DNA of 64,000 nt from Albugo candida (GCA_905220665.1 CAJNAR010000007.1:248001-312000); one strand, 5' to 3'. Counted from the first letter of the stretch, positions 38,198 to 49,019 are shown. A program made the numbers and translations. The notes: generated from the letters alone by a model not told the origin.

Positions 38198-41100
38198 ATG
38201 ACTAAAAGCAAGAAACGCAAGCGAGAAGCACACTCCAAGTCTCGTAACATGAAAAACAATGCATATACGGTCAAGGATCCACCCGATTCATTAAACGAAG
38301 CTTTCTGCATGATGGTTCAGCGAAAATTTGACATCCTAAAGACGGATTCGAGCATTAGCAGTTTTTCCTTTGCAGCGACTCTCAACAACACGCAGCGTTG
38401 TTACATTCATACAAAAGCCAAAAAAAGTTTCCTTTTCACTAAAAGCACGGGCTCTGGCAGTGGCCGAAGACTCCATCTGTCTCGAGAGCTCATGAATGCA
38501 AAACAAGAAAAAATACAGCGACATCTACCTCCTCAGTTGATCAATCTTCACTTCCCGGAGAAATTGGGTCTGCTCTTATCGAAATATGAGCGAGAAATCG
38601 AAGCTGAATATGAAAGGTGTTGCGAAAAAGGCGGACAGGAAAGTAAAAATGCGCTCGAGAGACTTCGCGCTGTGGCACCCAGACGTGTCAATTTCCGGCC
38701 GCTTCGTCCCTTGCAAAAAAAACGTAGTTCATCCCGTTCACAGGACGACAAGTCAGGAACACTCCCTGTTCACAAATACAAAAAGAAGATACTCAAATTG
38801 ATCCATAGAAATCAAGTCGTTGTGATATCGGGTGATACCGGATGTGGGAAATCGACACAGATACCGCAATTCGTGCTCGATGACGCCATTGCGTCTGGTA
38901 CGGAATCTTCCACTCGTATCGTCTGCACACAACCTCGTCGTTTGAGCGCGATATCTTTGGCCGCCCGTGTTCGCCAGGAGAGAAATTGTACGACCAGCCA
39001 AGTCGGACACGCGGTTCGCTTCGAGGCGCATTATGACGCGCGACACTCCAAATTGATTTTCTGTACAACTGGTACACTGTTGAAATGGCTCAATGGCGAC
39101 CCTGAGGCTACCTCTTTTTCCCATCTCATTATCGATGAAGCACATGAGCGCGATCGACTGGTGGATTTTGTTTTGATTCTGCTCAAAACTTCTATACTCG
39201 AGCACAATCGCAATCTGAAGGTGATCCTTATGAGCGCAACAATTGAAGAAAGCAAGTTTGCGACGTATTTCCAGCCGAAATTAGAGGTTCCAGTGTTCCG
39301 AATGGAGAATCAAAGATGTTTTCCAGTGGATATTTTTTTTCTCGAGGAAACATTACTTTTACTACAGACGACCTCGACGACCACTGCCGATCGTAACCGA
39401 CCCCATAGTGGATGGAAATGCGCAAACTGCAGTCAGAGATTCAGCACGCCTCACGAATTTGGAACTCATGCAGCGTCCTGTTTTGATACCGGCCACGAAT
39501 CACCAGCACCGCCTTCCGAGTCTATTTCCGTTGCTAAAAAAACTCCATTCACAGAGATGCTACGATCAGCTCAGCTCTGCTCGGACGTGGAAAAAGAACA
39601 AGCTAGTAAGAATTATTTCATGCATCGGGGCAAAGCGGAAGATAAGGGCGTTGATCACGATCTCATTTCACGACTAATTGCGTTCATTAATGAGCATGCG
39701 TCTCCTAGCGAGTCCATTCTCGTGTTTCTTCCTGGGTGGGACGATATTTGCTGCTTGGAGAGGGCATTGTATGGTGACGGATATGGATATGGATATGACG
39801 ACCATCCAAAGCTTATGCTCGTGTTATTGCACTCACGTCTATCGCCACAAGAGCAGCAACGCGCTTTCGAAATTCCAAAGACTTCTGAACGCAAAGTCAT
39901 TTTGGCCACCAATATCGCAGAAACTAGTCTCACTATTGAAGATGTGGTCTATGTGATCGATTCTGGAAAGTCAAAACAATCACACGCACTTGCTGTGTCC
40001 GCAGAATCTTCCTTTGTATCCGGTGTAGAAACGACCTGGTGCTCTCAGGCAAATTGCGTCCAAAGAAGTGGACGTGCGGGTCGTGTTGGACCTGGAGTTT
40101 GTTTTCGAGTATTCACCAAGGCCCGATTCAATGGAATGAACCAATCAATCGTACCGGAGATTCTCAACACTCCTCTAGAAGATCTATTGCTCGATACGAT
40201 CCTGTCGAGATGGGAAGGAAAGCTACATTTCGGATCGGTGACAAAGTGGTTTACTAATGCACTGGATCCACCCAGTAGCATTGCGATGGAAGCAGCCTTA
40301 CAAAGGCTTACGGATATTGGAGCTCTCACTCCAGAATACTTTGAATTGACACTTGTAGGCTGGTATCTGAGTCGTATGACACGATGCGGTTTGACCATCC
40401 CAGCAGCTCAGATGGTTCTTTGGGGACATTTTTTCGGGCATTATACGATGGCTATGCAGACAGCTTGTGTTGTAAGCGATTCCCGGGAGCCATTTATCTA
40501 TTACGTTGGAATGCATCCTGATGACAGGCAACGTGTCCGATCCGCAAAATTTAGATTGATGTCTGAATGTAATGTCGACTCACCGCCCAAAATGATAGAA
40601 ATGTACCCAAGTGATCACTACGTTTTCTACCAGGCTTTACTGCAATATGCAACAGTCCGAAATGGTCACGGATCTATGAATGTGATGCAGCTTTGTAAGC
40701 TCAACATGCTCAATCGTTCCGTGTTGGAACAAATCAACAATACATGCAGGAGTACCACCAACGATCTCGTTGATTTCGGTCTGTCCAGAAGCACACAATT
40801 TCGCAATGATTCTGCTCATCCATCAGAGCGTTTTACAGCGTTCTTTGCAATACTTTGCCCATCACTTTATCCGAATTTATTGTCCCTGCAAGCGATAGGC
40901 AAATCTCGACGTTGGGCCTCACGAGATAATGTCAAAGTGGCTATGGATAACTCTTCTTGTGTGACTGCGCCGGTGCCTACTGCGCAACCTTCGATATATG
41001 GGCCGAATGTAGAAAGTATTTATTGGCTGATGTACCAAGAAATGACCCAACACAAAGATGTTCGAACTGTGAAGCTCAATACGCGCCTTCCGTCTTTATT

Positions 41101-41389
41101 GGTTCTGTTACTAATGGGAAGAAAACTTGAAATCCGTCATAAAAAACAAGACGATACAAAGGCGATGCTGGTTCTCGATGAATGGATTCAATTCTCATTT
41201 CCAAAAAATGAGGCGAAACAGATTGTGTACATACGAAATCGAATTCACGCTGCTTTCTTCCGTCATTTACAGCGCTGTTGGCAACGCCATTCAGGTGAAA
41301 ACAGCGACAATGAAGTTGGTCCACAGCCCGAAGAAGATAGGGAATTCATCGATGCTGTCTTCGAGTGGCTCGATGACGCTCTCTCTTGA
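38198..41389 (+). CDS. R3H-DEAH-box RNA helicase with inserted C2HC zinc finger
   Basis: A single exon of 1,063 residues. An R3H-like domain sits near 55-95 (RCYIHTKA, TGSGSGRRLHLSR). The helicase core has motif I GDTGCGKSTQIPQF (about 210), CTQPRRLSAIS, motif II DEAHERD (about 312), motif III MSATIEES, TNIAETSLTIED and motif VI QRSGRAGRVGPGVCF (about 621). HA2 and OB-fold regions follow. Between the RecA lobes a putative zinc finger is inserted at about 404-427 (WKCANCSQRF...H....C). The R3H plus DEAH layout recalls YTHDC2, DHX36 and DHX57 relatives that act on mRNA or structured RNA; the function here is unknown. A repeat-like GYGYGYDD lies in the linker after the second RecA start. Confidence 0.87.
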   Translation: MTKSKKRKREAHSKSRNMKNNAYTVKDPPDSLNEAFCMMVQRKFDILKTDSSISSFSFAATLNNTQRCYIHTKAKKSFLFTKSTGSGSGRRLHLSRELMNAKQEKIQRHLPPQLINLHFPEKLGLLLSKYEREIEAEYERCCEKGGQESKNALERLRAVAPRRVNFRPLRPLQKKRSSSRSQDDKSGTLPVHKYKKKILKLIHRNQVVVISGDTGCGKSTQIPQFVLDDAIASGTESSTRIVCTQPRRLSAISLAARVRQERNCTTSQVGHAVRFEAHYDARHSKLIFCTTGTLLKWLNGDPEATSFSHLIIDEAHERDRLVDFVLILLKTSILEHNRNLKVILMSATIEESKFATYFQPKLEVPVFRMENQRCFPVDIFFLEETLLLLQTTSTTTADRNRPHSGWKCANCSQRFSTPHEFGTHAASCFDTGHESPAPPSESISVAKKTPFTEMLRSAQLCSDVEKEQASKNYFMHRGKAEDKGVDHDLISRLIAFINEHASPSESILVFLPGWDDICCLERALYGDGYGYGYDDHPKLMLVLLHSRLSPQEQQRAFEIPKTSERKVILATNIAETSLTIEDVVYVIDSGKSKQSHALAVSAESSFVSGVETTWCSQANCVQRSGRAGRVGPGVCFRVFTKARFNGMNQSIVPEILNTPLEDLLLDTILSRWEGKLHFGSVTKWFTNALDPPSSIAMEAALQRLTDIGALTPEYFELTLVGWYLSRMTRCGLTIPAAQMVLWGHFFGHYTMAMQTACVVSDSREPFIYYVGMHPDDRQRVRSAKFRLMSECNVDSPPKMIEMYPSDHYVFYQALLQYATVRNGHGSMNVMQLCKLNMLNRSVLEQINNTCRSTTNDLVDFGLSRSTQFRNDSAHPSERFTAFFAILCPSLYPNLLSLQAIGKSRRWASRDNVKVAMDNSSCVTAPVPTAQPSIYGPNVESIYWLMYQEMTQHKDVRTVKLNTRLPSLLVLLLMGRKLEIRHKKQDDTKAMLVLDEWIQFSFPKNEAKQIVYIRNRIHAAFFRHLQRCWQRHSGENSDNEVGPQPEEDREFIDAVFEWLDDALS

Positions 41390-41511
41390 GGACGTGCATC
41401 CTCTATAGATAGCAATGATCGCCTCTGTAGCTTGTAACTGATTTTACGCTAATACAACGACATTTAGAAGGTTGTCTTGAACGTGTGCTACCACTGAATG
41501 AAGCTTATCCG

Positions 41512-44500
41512 ATGGAAAAAACTGTGAATGAGAATGACCCCAATGATAAATGGGCGGACCCAGTACTACACAAAAAACAAATCAAGTCGAGCACAGTAGC
41601 CAGCAAGCATTCGCGTATCTATCCTACTAATGAACCATCAGCCTCGAGCTTGAAACCTTTGCGAAGCTTTGGTCCAATGGCTCAGCTCTCCTTACGGTCT
41701 TTATCGACCGCTGCATCTCCATCGCAACCTGTCTTCCTCGATGGAGATTTAAATCATTCAAAGTCCATTTATGCGACTTTTTTGAATCTGTTTGCGCGAC
41801 TTCCTGTAGTCGAACCAAATTGCTCAGGAAAAGTGGCTTGGGATTCGTTTTTGATGCTTCTTGTCGTCTATAGCGCTCTTATTGTACCAGTGGAAATAGG
41901 CTTTCCTCAATTTCGAGAGTTTGAGCATTGGGATATCGTTTCTATTGTGATGGATGTCATTTATTTCGTCGATATGTTGCACCATTTCTTTGTGGGCTAC
42001 TATGTAAATGAAGAAGAAGCGATGATACGAAGCCATGCGGATATTGCAAAGCGGTATGCAATGACCTGGCTTCTGCCAGATGCGCTGGCAGCGCTACCGA
42101 GCGAAATTCTTGTGGACAGGTCTCGCTCGGTTAAAGATCAATCGGTGCTAACATTGAAGCTTACTCGGCTACTGCGGTTCATTCGTATTGCTAAACTGGT
42201 GCGACTTATCAAACTGCCACAATTCGCCTTGAAAATTGAAAATGTGCTGGATATGAATGCTGTTTTCGTTCGTCTCGCTGGTGTGCTGTGCAAAGTCTTG
42301 CTGGTCACGCATCTGCTTGCATGCTTTTGGCATTTGATCGGGTATTCTGACGAACCATCCACGATCACTTGGATTTCCGCAGCTGGGCTAACTGAGTATG
42401 ACGTGCGGACACGATATATCTACGCCTACTACTGGGTCGTCACAACGCTCGCCGGAGTGGGTTATGGCGATATCCATGCAGTAACTACGCAGGAAAGACT
42501 CTACTCAATCGTGACGGAAATGATGGGAGCTGGTGGCTTTGGTGTTTTGATACGCAGTGTATCGAAAATCTTTGAAAGCTGGCATCGAGAGTCGACATTC
42601 CGAATGCAAAAACTGAGTTCAGCACAAGCATTTCTTGCAAAGAAACGGTTGCCGAAATCGCTACAAAAAAGTCTCAATCGATATCTTCGTCATTTTATTG
42701 CAAAAACGAGCCCTTTTGATGAGAAAGAACTCTTACATGAGTTCTCACTCTCATTACGGGAAGAAATCTTGCAAGAAACGTACAAAAAGACTTTTTTCCG
42801 GATTCCTGTTTTTCAACGTGTGGATCCACAGCTTGTGATGGATCTGGCTATGTACATCAAGCCATTGATTGCAGTTCATGGCGATGTGCTGGCAAAAGAG
42901 GATTCCGTCGGGACCGAGTTGTTCATATTAAACAAAGGACTAATTGAAGTCCAACGGCGGGCGGTGAAGACCTCTTGGATTGTTGTTTTGGAAATTTTAT
43001 CGTCACAAAATATCTTTGGGGAGGCTTGTCTTCTCAATTATACGTTGCAGCAGAATTCGTATACCGCCAAGGACTATTGTGACTTGTACTCTTTATCTCG
43101 TGAGGATTTCATTCGTCTTTTGGATGATTATCCCGAAGCAGAATCCGTACTAATGGCTTTTCATGAAGAGAGAAACGCGCTTTATGAGCAGGTGTTTCAG
43201 CAAACTCTGGCTCGATATGAGGTCTATCTTGCTACAAAAAACTCGGAAGATTCCATGGCTAGCGTTGAAAATCTCTATCCTTCACTAAAGGTGCTATTTG
43301 ACGGCGTTTTGACACCATATCGCTCGATCCCGGTCGATATTCTAAAAAATATGACGTTAGAAATCTCAATGGGAGTGTCCGTATTCAATTCCGCACGAGA
43401 GAAAAAAAAGATGATTGGAATTTTGGCCGATCAAAGTAAGATTTATTATTGGACGTTCCTGCGTCGGTGCCTTATCCGGCCAATTCATCCTCACCATCCG
43501 TGTAAATTCGCATGGGATGCATGTGTTATATTACTGCTTTTGTACCTCGGCTTCTCCATTCCGTACGAACTCACTTTTGTCATGCAAGATAACCTCGCGG
43601 CCTCATCCCCCACTCGCACTGGTGAGCTTCTAACAGAAGGTTTCTTCTTACTTGATTTGATTATCTCTGCTCGAACGGCTTATTTCAATGTCAATGGTGA
43701 TATGGTGACAAATAATCGGTCTGTTCTGATTCATTACTTCAAAAGCTGGTTTTGGCTTGATTTCTTGTCGGTGCTTCCACTCACGCATATCGTATCAGCC
43801 CTTTTGGAAAATTATTCCATCTCAAGTACCATTCAATTCATTCGAGGTATACGTTTATTTAAGCTGATTCGCTTGCTCAAATTGATGCAAAGCAGAAATC
43901 AGATACAGATGATGACCATGTCACGACATCCGGCCACGCAAATCTTCCTTCTCATATTCAAAGTACTATACATATCTCATTTCTTAAGCTGCGGGTATTA
44001 TTTCGTCTCCAGTTACTCGATGGATTACTATGAGAAAACAATTTTGTCAGAAATTCCGAAGTCGTATACAGCTTCTGAGACGTATATTTACTTTATGTAT
44101 TGGGCCATCACGACAATGACCACAGTTGGGTATGGTGACACCCCTCCTGGTAATCCGATGGAGATCGTTTTTGTTACTGTAGCAGTTTATATCGGCGTCT
44201 TTACTTTGATGTATGCAATCGGAACGCTTGGGAGCTTTGTGGATGAGATGCAAATGAGTGCTGATATGACACGAAAACGAATCTATCGGCTGAAAGCGTA
44301 TTTGAAGGAACGCAAATTATCTAAACCTCTCGCTGCCCGGCTACTCCGATATTATGAGTACTACATTTCACACTATGACATGAAGGATGGAGAGGAGATT
44401 TTTTCTGCGCTTTCCGATAATCTACGGGCTCAATTGATTTTACATATGAATCGGGATGTTGTGAGTAAGATTACCTTCTTTGCATCACAAGATGACGCTT

Positions 44501-45258
44501 GCGTGAGCTATTTGATCTCAGTTTTGACGCAGGAATATTGCACCCCACACGAGTTCGTGTTTAAGCAAGGACAAGTGGGACGTCATATGTATTTCCTCGT
44601 GAAAGGAACCGCTGAAATCATGTTTCACGCCGGTACCCCAAAAGAGATGGTCGTAGCGACAATCTTGGAAGGGAGCTATTTTGGTGAGATTGCAATGCTA
44701 ACAACTTCTAGAAGAGCTGCAAGCATTCGCGCAAAAACGTTTATCAGTCTGTTTGTGTTGAGTCGCACAGGATTGGATCGCATCGCGTTGCATTACCCAG
44801 AAATGGCTCAAAGTATCATCCAGGAATTCCGAAATAAAATTGTGCAAATCAAAGAAAGTAATCAATCTCGAAAGACTGCTCCTTCGGTTCGAACAGATAT
44901 ACGAGCGTTGGCACTAAACGAACCAAATTCGCTTCCAGGAAAGAAAAGCGCCGGTATTTTGCAAGACAATCTTTTGGAAATAGAAGGAATGGTGGATAAG
45001 ATTGTTGAAATGTTTGGTGGTGGAAAAAAAGGAAAGCGAAAAGCCTTAGAACGCGTGTTGCAGCATTTGCGAAACAAATATGAGTTTTCTTTAGACGATT
45101 TTCTTGCAGTTGCTGAAGATGCAGCTTACTTTGCGCCTGAAGCATCGGGTGTGAAAGCGATTTATAACGTACATATCGTCAGCCAGCTTCAGCGAAATTT
45201 CAAACGTCGCAGATCATCATGCACTCCTCGAAATAATGGACACGAGCTCGTTACGTGA
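41512..45258 (+). CDS. Tandem-repeat K+ channel: two 6TM-pore-CNBD units in one chain
   Basis: A single exon of 1,248 residues. Each half has six membrane segments, a voltage-sensor-like S4, a pore and a cyclic-nucleotide-binding homology domain. Half 1: S4 LTRLLRFIRIAKLVRLIK, filter AGVGYGD (about residue 316), CNBD about 430-560 with FGEACLL. Half 2: S4 FIRGIRLFKLIRLLKLM, filter TTVGYGD (about 872), CNBD about 1010-1130 with FGEIAMLTTSRRAASI. GYGD filters indicate K+ selectivity. In half 1 the ligand-binding Arg (RxA) is replaced by QNSYTA, so only half 2 is likely to bind a cyclic nucleotide. Two such chains would make a four-unit pore. First in-frame ATG is 41512; the upstream frame opens only with GTG. 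A further 5' exon cannot be excluded. Confidence 0.86.
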   Translation: MEKTVNENDPNDKWADPVLHKKQIKSSTVASKHSRIYPTNEPSASSLKPLRSFGPMAQLSLRSLSTAASPSQPVFLDGDLNHSKSIYATFLNLFARLPVVEPNCSGKVAWDSFLMLLVVYSALIVPVEIGFPQFREFEHWDIVSIVMDVIYFVDMLHHFFVGYYVNEEEAMIRSHADIAKRYAMTWLLPDALAALPSEILVDRSRSVKDQSVLTLKLTRLLRFIRIAKLVRLIKLPQFALKIENVLDMNAVFVRLAGVLCKVLLVTHLLACFWHLIGYSDEPSTITWISAAGLTEYDVRTRYIYAYYWVVTTLAGVGYGDIHAVTTQERLYSIVTEMMGAGGFGVLIRSVSKIFESWHRESTFRMQKLSSAQAFLAKKRLPKSLQKSLNRYLRHFIAKTSPFDEKELLHEFSLSLREEILQETYKKTFFRIPVFQRVDPQLVMDLAMYIKPLIAVHGDVLAKEDSVGTELFILNKGLIEVQRRAVKTSWIVVLEILSSQNIFGEACLLNYTLQQNSYTAKDYCDLYSLSREDFIRLLDDYPEAESVLMAFHEERNALYEQVFQQTLARYEVYLATKNSEDSMASVENLYPSLKVLFDGVLTPYRSIPVDILKNMTLEISMGVSVFNSAREKKKMIGILADQSKIYYWTFLRRCLIRPIHPHHPCKFAWDACVILLLLYLGFSIPYELTFVMQDNLAASSPTRTGELLTEGFFLLDLIISARTAYFNVNGDMVTNNRSVLIHYFKSWFWLDFLSVLPLTHIVSALLENYSISSTIQFIRGIRLFKLIRLLKLMQSRNQIQMMTMSRHPATQIFLLIFKVLYISHFLSCGYYFVSSYSMDYYEKTILSEIPKSYTASETYIYFMYWAITTMTTVGYGDTPPGNPMEIVFVTVAVYIGVFTLMYAIGTLGSFVDEMQMSADMTRKRIYRLKAYLKERKLSKPLAARLLRYYEYYISHYDMKDGEEIFSALSDNLRAQLILHMNRDVVSKITFFASQDDACVSYLISVLTQEYCTPHEFVFKQGQVGRHMYFLVKGTAEIMFHAGTPKEMVVATILEGSYFGEIAMLTTSRRAASIRAKTFISLFVLSRTGLDRIALHYPEMAQSIIQEFRNKIVQIKESNQSRKTAPSVRTDIRALALNEPNSLPGKKSAGILQDNLLEIEGMVDKIVEMFGGGKKGKRKALERVLQHLRNKYEFSLDDFLAVAEDAAYFAPEASGVKAIYNVHIVSQLQRNFKRRRSSCTPRNNGHELVT

Positions 45259-45409
45259 CCGAGCTGTTAGGAAAACTTAACCGGTCCACTCTAGTATCGG
45301 TTGCGGACCAGTGAACATCGTTGTTTTCTTTTTTGGCTTTTGCGATGGTGATCAAGTAAGATTGCCCATTGATTCTTGAGGTGTATAAAAGTCTAATGGA
45401 CAATGTCTG

Positions 45410-46045
45410 ATGGATAGAACTGAAACATGCGCATTCAGCGAAAGCAAAGTGTACCCAGGTCACGGTTCGCGTTACATTCGACGAGATGGATCATCCTACA
45501 TTTTCATTAATGCCAAGAGTAAGAGTCTATTTTTACAAAAGAAAAAAGCGGCCAAAATTTTATGGACCCATTGCTGGCGCCGTAAAAACAAGAAAATTAA
45601 GGTAGATACATCTCCTTGAAGCAAACTAGACCAGATCTGACACTTTTGAAATCAGGCTGAAGAAGTAACTCGCCGACGCGCAAGAAAAACAGCTCGCGTG
45701 CAACGTGCGATTGTTGGCATCTCAGCTGAAGAGGTATGCCACTAGTTGCCTTATTTCTTTCTCCTTTTATCAGAAACTCTAGAGTATATATGATTTAGAT
45801 TCGCAAGAAGAGAAATCAAAAGCCTCAAGTTCGTGCTGCCGCACGTGAAGCTGCACTACGGTAATAAATACAATTTGATTATGCAACGAAACTCACCAAC
45901 GAAAATATGGTTTTGTAGTGAAGCAAAAGAACGCAGTAAAACCAAGAAAGCAGTCACCAAGCCTGAAGGAGCAAAGAAGATGCTTGCCCAAAAATCTGCC
46001 GCACCAAGAGCGAATAAAAAGACGGGCAATCGCGGCGCAATTTAG
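45410..46045 (+). CDS. RPL24: Cytosolic ribosomal protein eL24
   Basis: Four exons (45410-45601, 45656-45733, 45799-45860, 45919-46045) give 152 residues; introns 54, 65 and 58 nt. eL24 is a component of the large ribosomal subunit. Marks: CAFSESKVYPGHGSRYIRRDG, FINAKSKSLF, WRRKNKKIK, TRRRARKTARVQRAIVGIS, KKRNQKPQVRAAAREAALR and a Lys/Ala-rich tail. The N-terminus MDRTE differs slightly from the usual MK/MV start, so a tiny upstream exon is possible. Neighbour AFG2-type ATPases remove the eL24-like assembly factor Rlp24, but the two genes here are 24 kb apart. Confidence 0.92.
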
Positions 46046-46272
46046 GAATACAGAGTGATTCTAGAATATAACGCATGTCGCAATGCCAAATAAATGAAGA
46101 CTGATATGCTTCACGTTGTTGCTTTACACATGCATAAGAACACTAATGTGCACTTCTGAGCATCAGAAGTCCATACAACAAATCTCGTACCGCGGACTTT
46201 ACCGCAACATAGCGAATTTATTGAAAGTGCGCATTTGTTATCATTTCCTTACAGCAGCAATTATCGGCGCAT

Positions 46273-47784
46273 ATGACATTATCCGCTATAATACTAGCTG
46301 AATGCTCAGACTGGGCACGACTAGCCGCTCTTATACAAGAAGATCCTTCAAAAGCGCAGGAAATCGATGATTTTGGCATGATGCCATTGCATTGGACATG
46401 CACAGATCGCGATACACCACCTCATGTCACCCAAATACTGATCGATGCGTACTCGGACGCGCTCTGTATCACAAATAAAGGAGGTCTCATTCCGCTTCAT
46501 ATAGCTGTAAAGGCAAATGGACATTTTGAGAATTTGAAGCTGCTTGTGACTGCCAATGATCTCACTATCTGTCAAGAAACTTTAGCAGGAGAGACTCCAG
46601 CGGAATTAGCCAGTTTATCGAAAGCAACACCACAAGTACTGAATTATCTCTTAAAAGCGGAAAATGAAGTACGGAGTCTTGGAAAGGCTCCACCTCGTCA
46701 GTCCAAATTTAATTTTGATCCAGTGGAAACTATCGACAGCACCTTCAGTCGAATAATGAGCCAGTCTGATCTATTTTCGGGACAATTCCCGCCCTGCTGG
46801 AAGTTAGATAAAAGATGCAAAATCTGCCTTCTGAAGTTCAGTTATTTCAAAAGTCGGCATCACTGTCGAAATTGCGGTGAATCGGTATGTAACACGCATT
46901 CAAATAAGCGAATTCCGCTGCAGCGAATCGGTCTGGTATCCCCACAACGTGTATGCATCCTTTGTTACGATAATCTTCGTACCGATGAACAACCTTCAGC
47001 CGTTGTCAACATATTTGCCAATCGAAATACGAATGGACCAAGTGAAATGATCTCATCCGATGAACCACTCTCCAATCCGCGTCCGCGATCCCAAACATCA
47101 AATTCGGCTGATACCTATGGTGACATGAAGCAACAAGTCAGAGAGTTGGAATCGCACGTCAAAGAGCTGATTGAGTGCAAGGAAAAAATCCAAAATGCTG
47201 TTGAAGAGAGCAATCGGAAAATTCGTCATGCGATCGAAGCAAGACGGCTGCATGAATGCAACGTCACTCAGATGCAAAATGACACTGAAATTGATATAAA
47301 TCGAGTTCTCTATATTGATGACACCGAAGAAAAAATGTATGGTAGCGATGAGGAAGATTCAAATACTACCAACGATGGAGAAAGAATTTCATACCCCACG
47401 CAAGGATTCGATAGTACAGACATCGCACATACTTGCAATCTGCTCGGGCTTGCCCACTATGAGAAGGGCGAATTTGTGAGTGCAATTCTTGAATTTCGCA
47501 AGTCTATATCGCTGAGTGGAAAGAACGCCGATGTATGGTTCAACCTCGCCAGAGTCTTATATGAGACAAAAGAACTTGAAGATGCTGAAAGTGCTGTACA
47601 AAAAGCCCTTACTTTTGATCGATCATCCTATTTGGCTCTTTCACTTCTAGGAAAAATCCTGCATGCGCGTGGTGACCACGATCGATCTATTGCGACGTTC
47701 CGTGATGCATTGGGTCTGATCAATGCCGGTCAAGATTTTGATAGTGAAGGTGAGGATGTTGGGTCCACTACAGTCGGATGGTAG
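46273..47784 (+). CDS. Ankyrin-FYVE-TPR fusion protein
   Basis: A single exon of 503 residues. Residues 1-125 carry ankyrin-like repeats (DDFGMMPLHWTC, NKGGLIPLHIAVKANG, AGETPAELASLS). A FYVE domain lies about 175-240: WKLDKRCKICLLKF, the PI3P-binding core SRHHCRNCG, CNTHSNKRIPL and RVCILCYDNL, so all eight zinc ligands and the WxxD motif can be seen. A coiled coil follows (about 280-335, QQVRELESHVKELIECKE). The end has TPR repeats (TCNLLGLAHYEKGEFVSAI, VWFNLARVLYETKELEDAE, SLLGKILHARGDHDRSI). It probably binds PI3P on endosomes and scaffolds partners. Such mixed FYVE architectures are common in oomycetes. Confidence 0.87.
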   Translation: MTLSAIILAECSDWARLAALIQEDPSKAQEIDDFGMMPLHWTCTDRDTPPHVTQILIDAYSDALCITNKGGLIPLHIAVKANGHFENLKLLVTANDLTICQETLAGETPAELASLSKATPQVLNYLLKAENEVRSLGKAPPRQSKFNFDPVETIDSTFSRIMSQSDLFSGQFPPCWKLDKRCKICLLKFSYFKSRHHCRNCGESVCNTHSNKRIPLQRIGLVSPQRVCILCYDNLRTDEQPSAVVNIFANRNTNGPSEMISSDEPLSNPRPRSQTSNSADTYGDMKQQVRELESHVKELIECKEKIQNAVEESNRKIRHAIEARRLHECNVTQMQNDTEIDINRVLYIDDTEEKMYGSDEEDSNTTNDGERISYPTQGFDSTDIAHTCNLLGLAHYEKGEFVSAILEFRKSISLSGKNADVWFNLARVLYETKELEDAESAVQKALTFDRSSYLALSLLGKILHARGDHDRSIATFRDALGLINAGQDFDSEGEDVGSTTVGW

Positions 47785-48155
47785 AGGTAAGGTAGCCAGC
47801 ATCTGACCACTTAAATCGAAAAACGCATGTAGAAGAAAGCATGCAGAATAAATGTGAATACATGATAGAATTGTAAGATATCGACAACTGCCTTATACTT
47901 AAATGCCTCAGCATATGATGAAGCTTGTTGCATCGAGGTGGTTGGACACTTAAGAGGAGAACCACATGGCAGAGCCCACTGCAAACGCACATTTTATCGC
48001 GATATGTGTCAGAATCTGATTAAATCATTTAGGCTTGATACCCTTTCCGCTCTGTAGAGATGAATGCCCTCGATGAGTAGCAATCTCGCGTGATTGTGGA
48101 CCACGGACTTTTGTTTTTTGCCTAGGTGCGCTGCCTATACTTTATTTTTTTCACG
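47785..48155. other. Intergenic region upstream of cyclophilin
   Basis: These 371 bases hold the 3' flank of the ankyrin-FYVE-TPR gene and the promoter and leader of the cyclophilin. No convincing gene, RNA or repeat was seen. The frame of the cyclophilin is open back to 48126 but without an ATG. Confidence 0.5.
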
Positions 48156-49019
48156 ATGCTACCAACAAGGACTTTGGCACACAATAATGTGCGCTATGTT
48201 TGGCTAAAGAAACTTATTTTTCTTCTCTTATGCGTCACGTTCACCGCATACTTGACATCCGTCCATCTGTACATGAATCTTCCAGAAAATGACACTGTGA
48301 TTACTTCAAATCCAATTTCAGCTGACGATAGTCACAAAATGCTCAGTACCGAGCCAAAATTGAATGAAACAAGTCACACATGGGAAAGAAAGTCGTTTCG
48401 AGATTATGTGTGGATGGAAATTGCTATCGACGATGTTATAATCGGCCGAATCACCGCCGAGGTATGAATTGGACCCTCAATTTTTGATGGACTAAGTGCT
48501 TTGTAGCTTTTCACAGATTTAGTACCGAAAACAGCAAAGAATTTCAAATTATTGACAACGGGGGAAATGGGCTCCAACTTCTCCTACAGCAACAGCAAAT
48601 GCCATCGAATTTTGAAGGGATTTATCGTCCAATGTGGAGATTTCACGGAAGGTAACGGATATGGCGGTCGAAGTATATACGGCTCGAAATTCGGTTTGTA
48701 CTGTGCTATTTTTTTTTTATGCTTCCACCTATCTGATTATTATTTGTGATGCGTAGATGATGAACCGAATGGGTTGCGCTTGAAGCACTCGAAAAGATAT
48801 GTCCTCCAGATGGCGAATTCAGGAGCGAATACTAACGGAAGTCAATTTTGTATCATGCTCGGACCTGCACCTCACCTGAATGGAAAACATGTTGTTTTTG
48901 GAGAAATTATTGATGGTTTTGAAGTTGTAGATAAAATGGAGGCTGCCGGGGTTGATTACGATGGAGATCCTACATCTCACACGGTCAAAATCCTTAGAGG
49001 TGGCCAAGTAGAAATATAA
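48156..49019 (+). CDS. Membrane-anchored cyclophilin-type peptidyl-prolyl isomerase
   Basis: Three exons (48156-48461, 48507-48693, 48757-49019; introns 45 and 63 nt) give 251 residues. A single hydrophobic segment ([20 protein letters not shown], about residues 20-40) acts as signal anchor, so the catalytic domain should face the lumen. The cyclophilin domain begins about residue 90 and shows [35 protein letters not shown] (catalytic Arg, Gln), [22 protein letters not shown] and GKHVVFGE. The usual cyclosporin Trp is His (GKH), and the Phe before HR is Cys. It catalyses proline cis-trans change during folding. First ATG in frame is 48156. Confidence 0.92.

Noticed and set aside
41485..41511. 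Upstream starts of several genes (41485, 22580, 21390, 25227, 48126)
   Set aside because: These positions are GTG or TTG, not plausible for nuclear eukaryotic genes; the next ATG was used each time.
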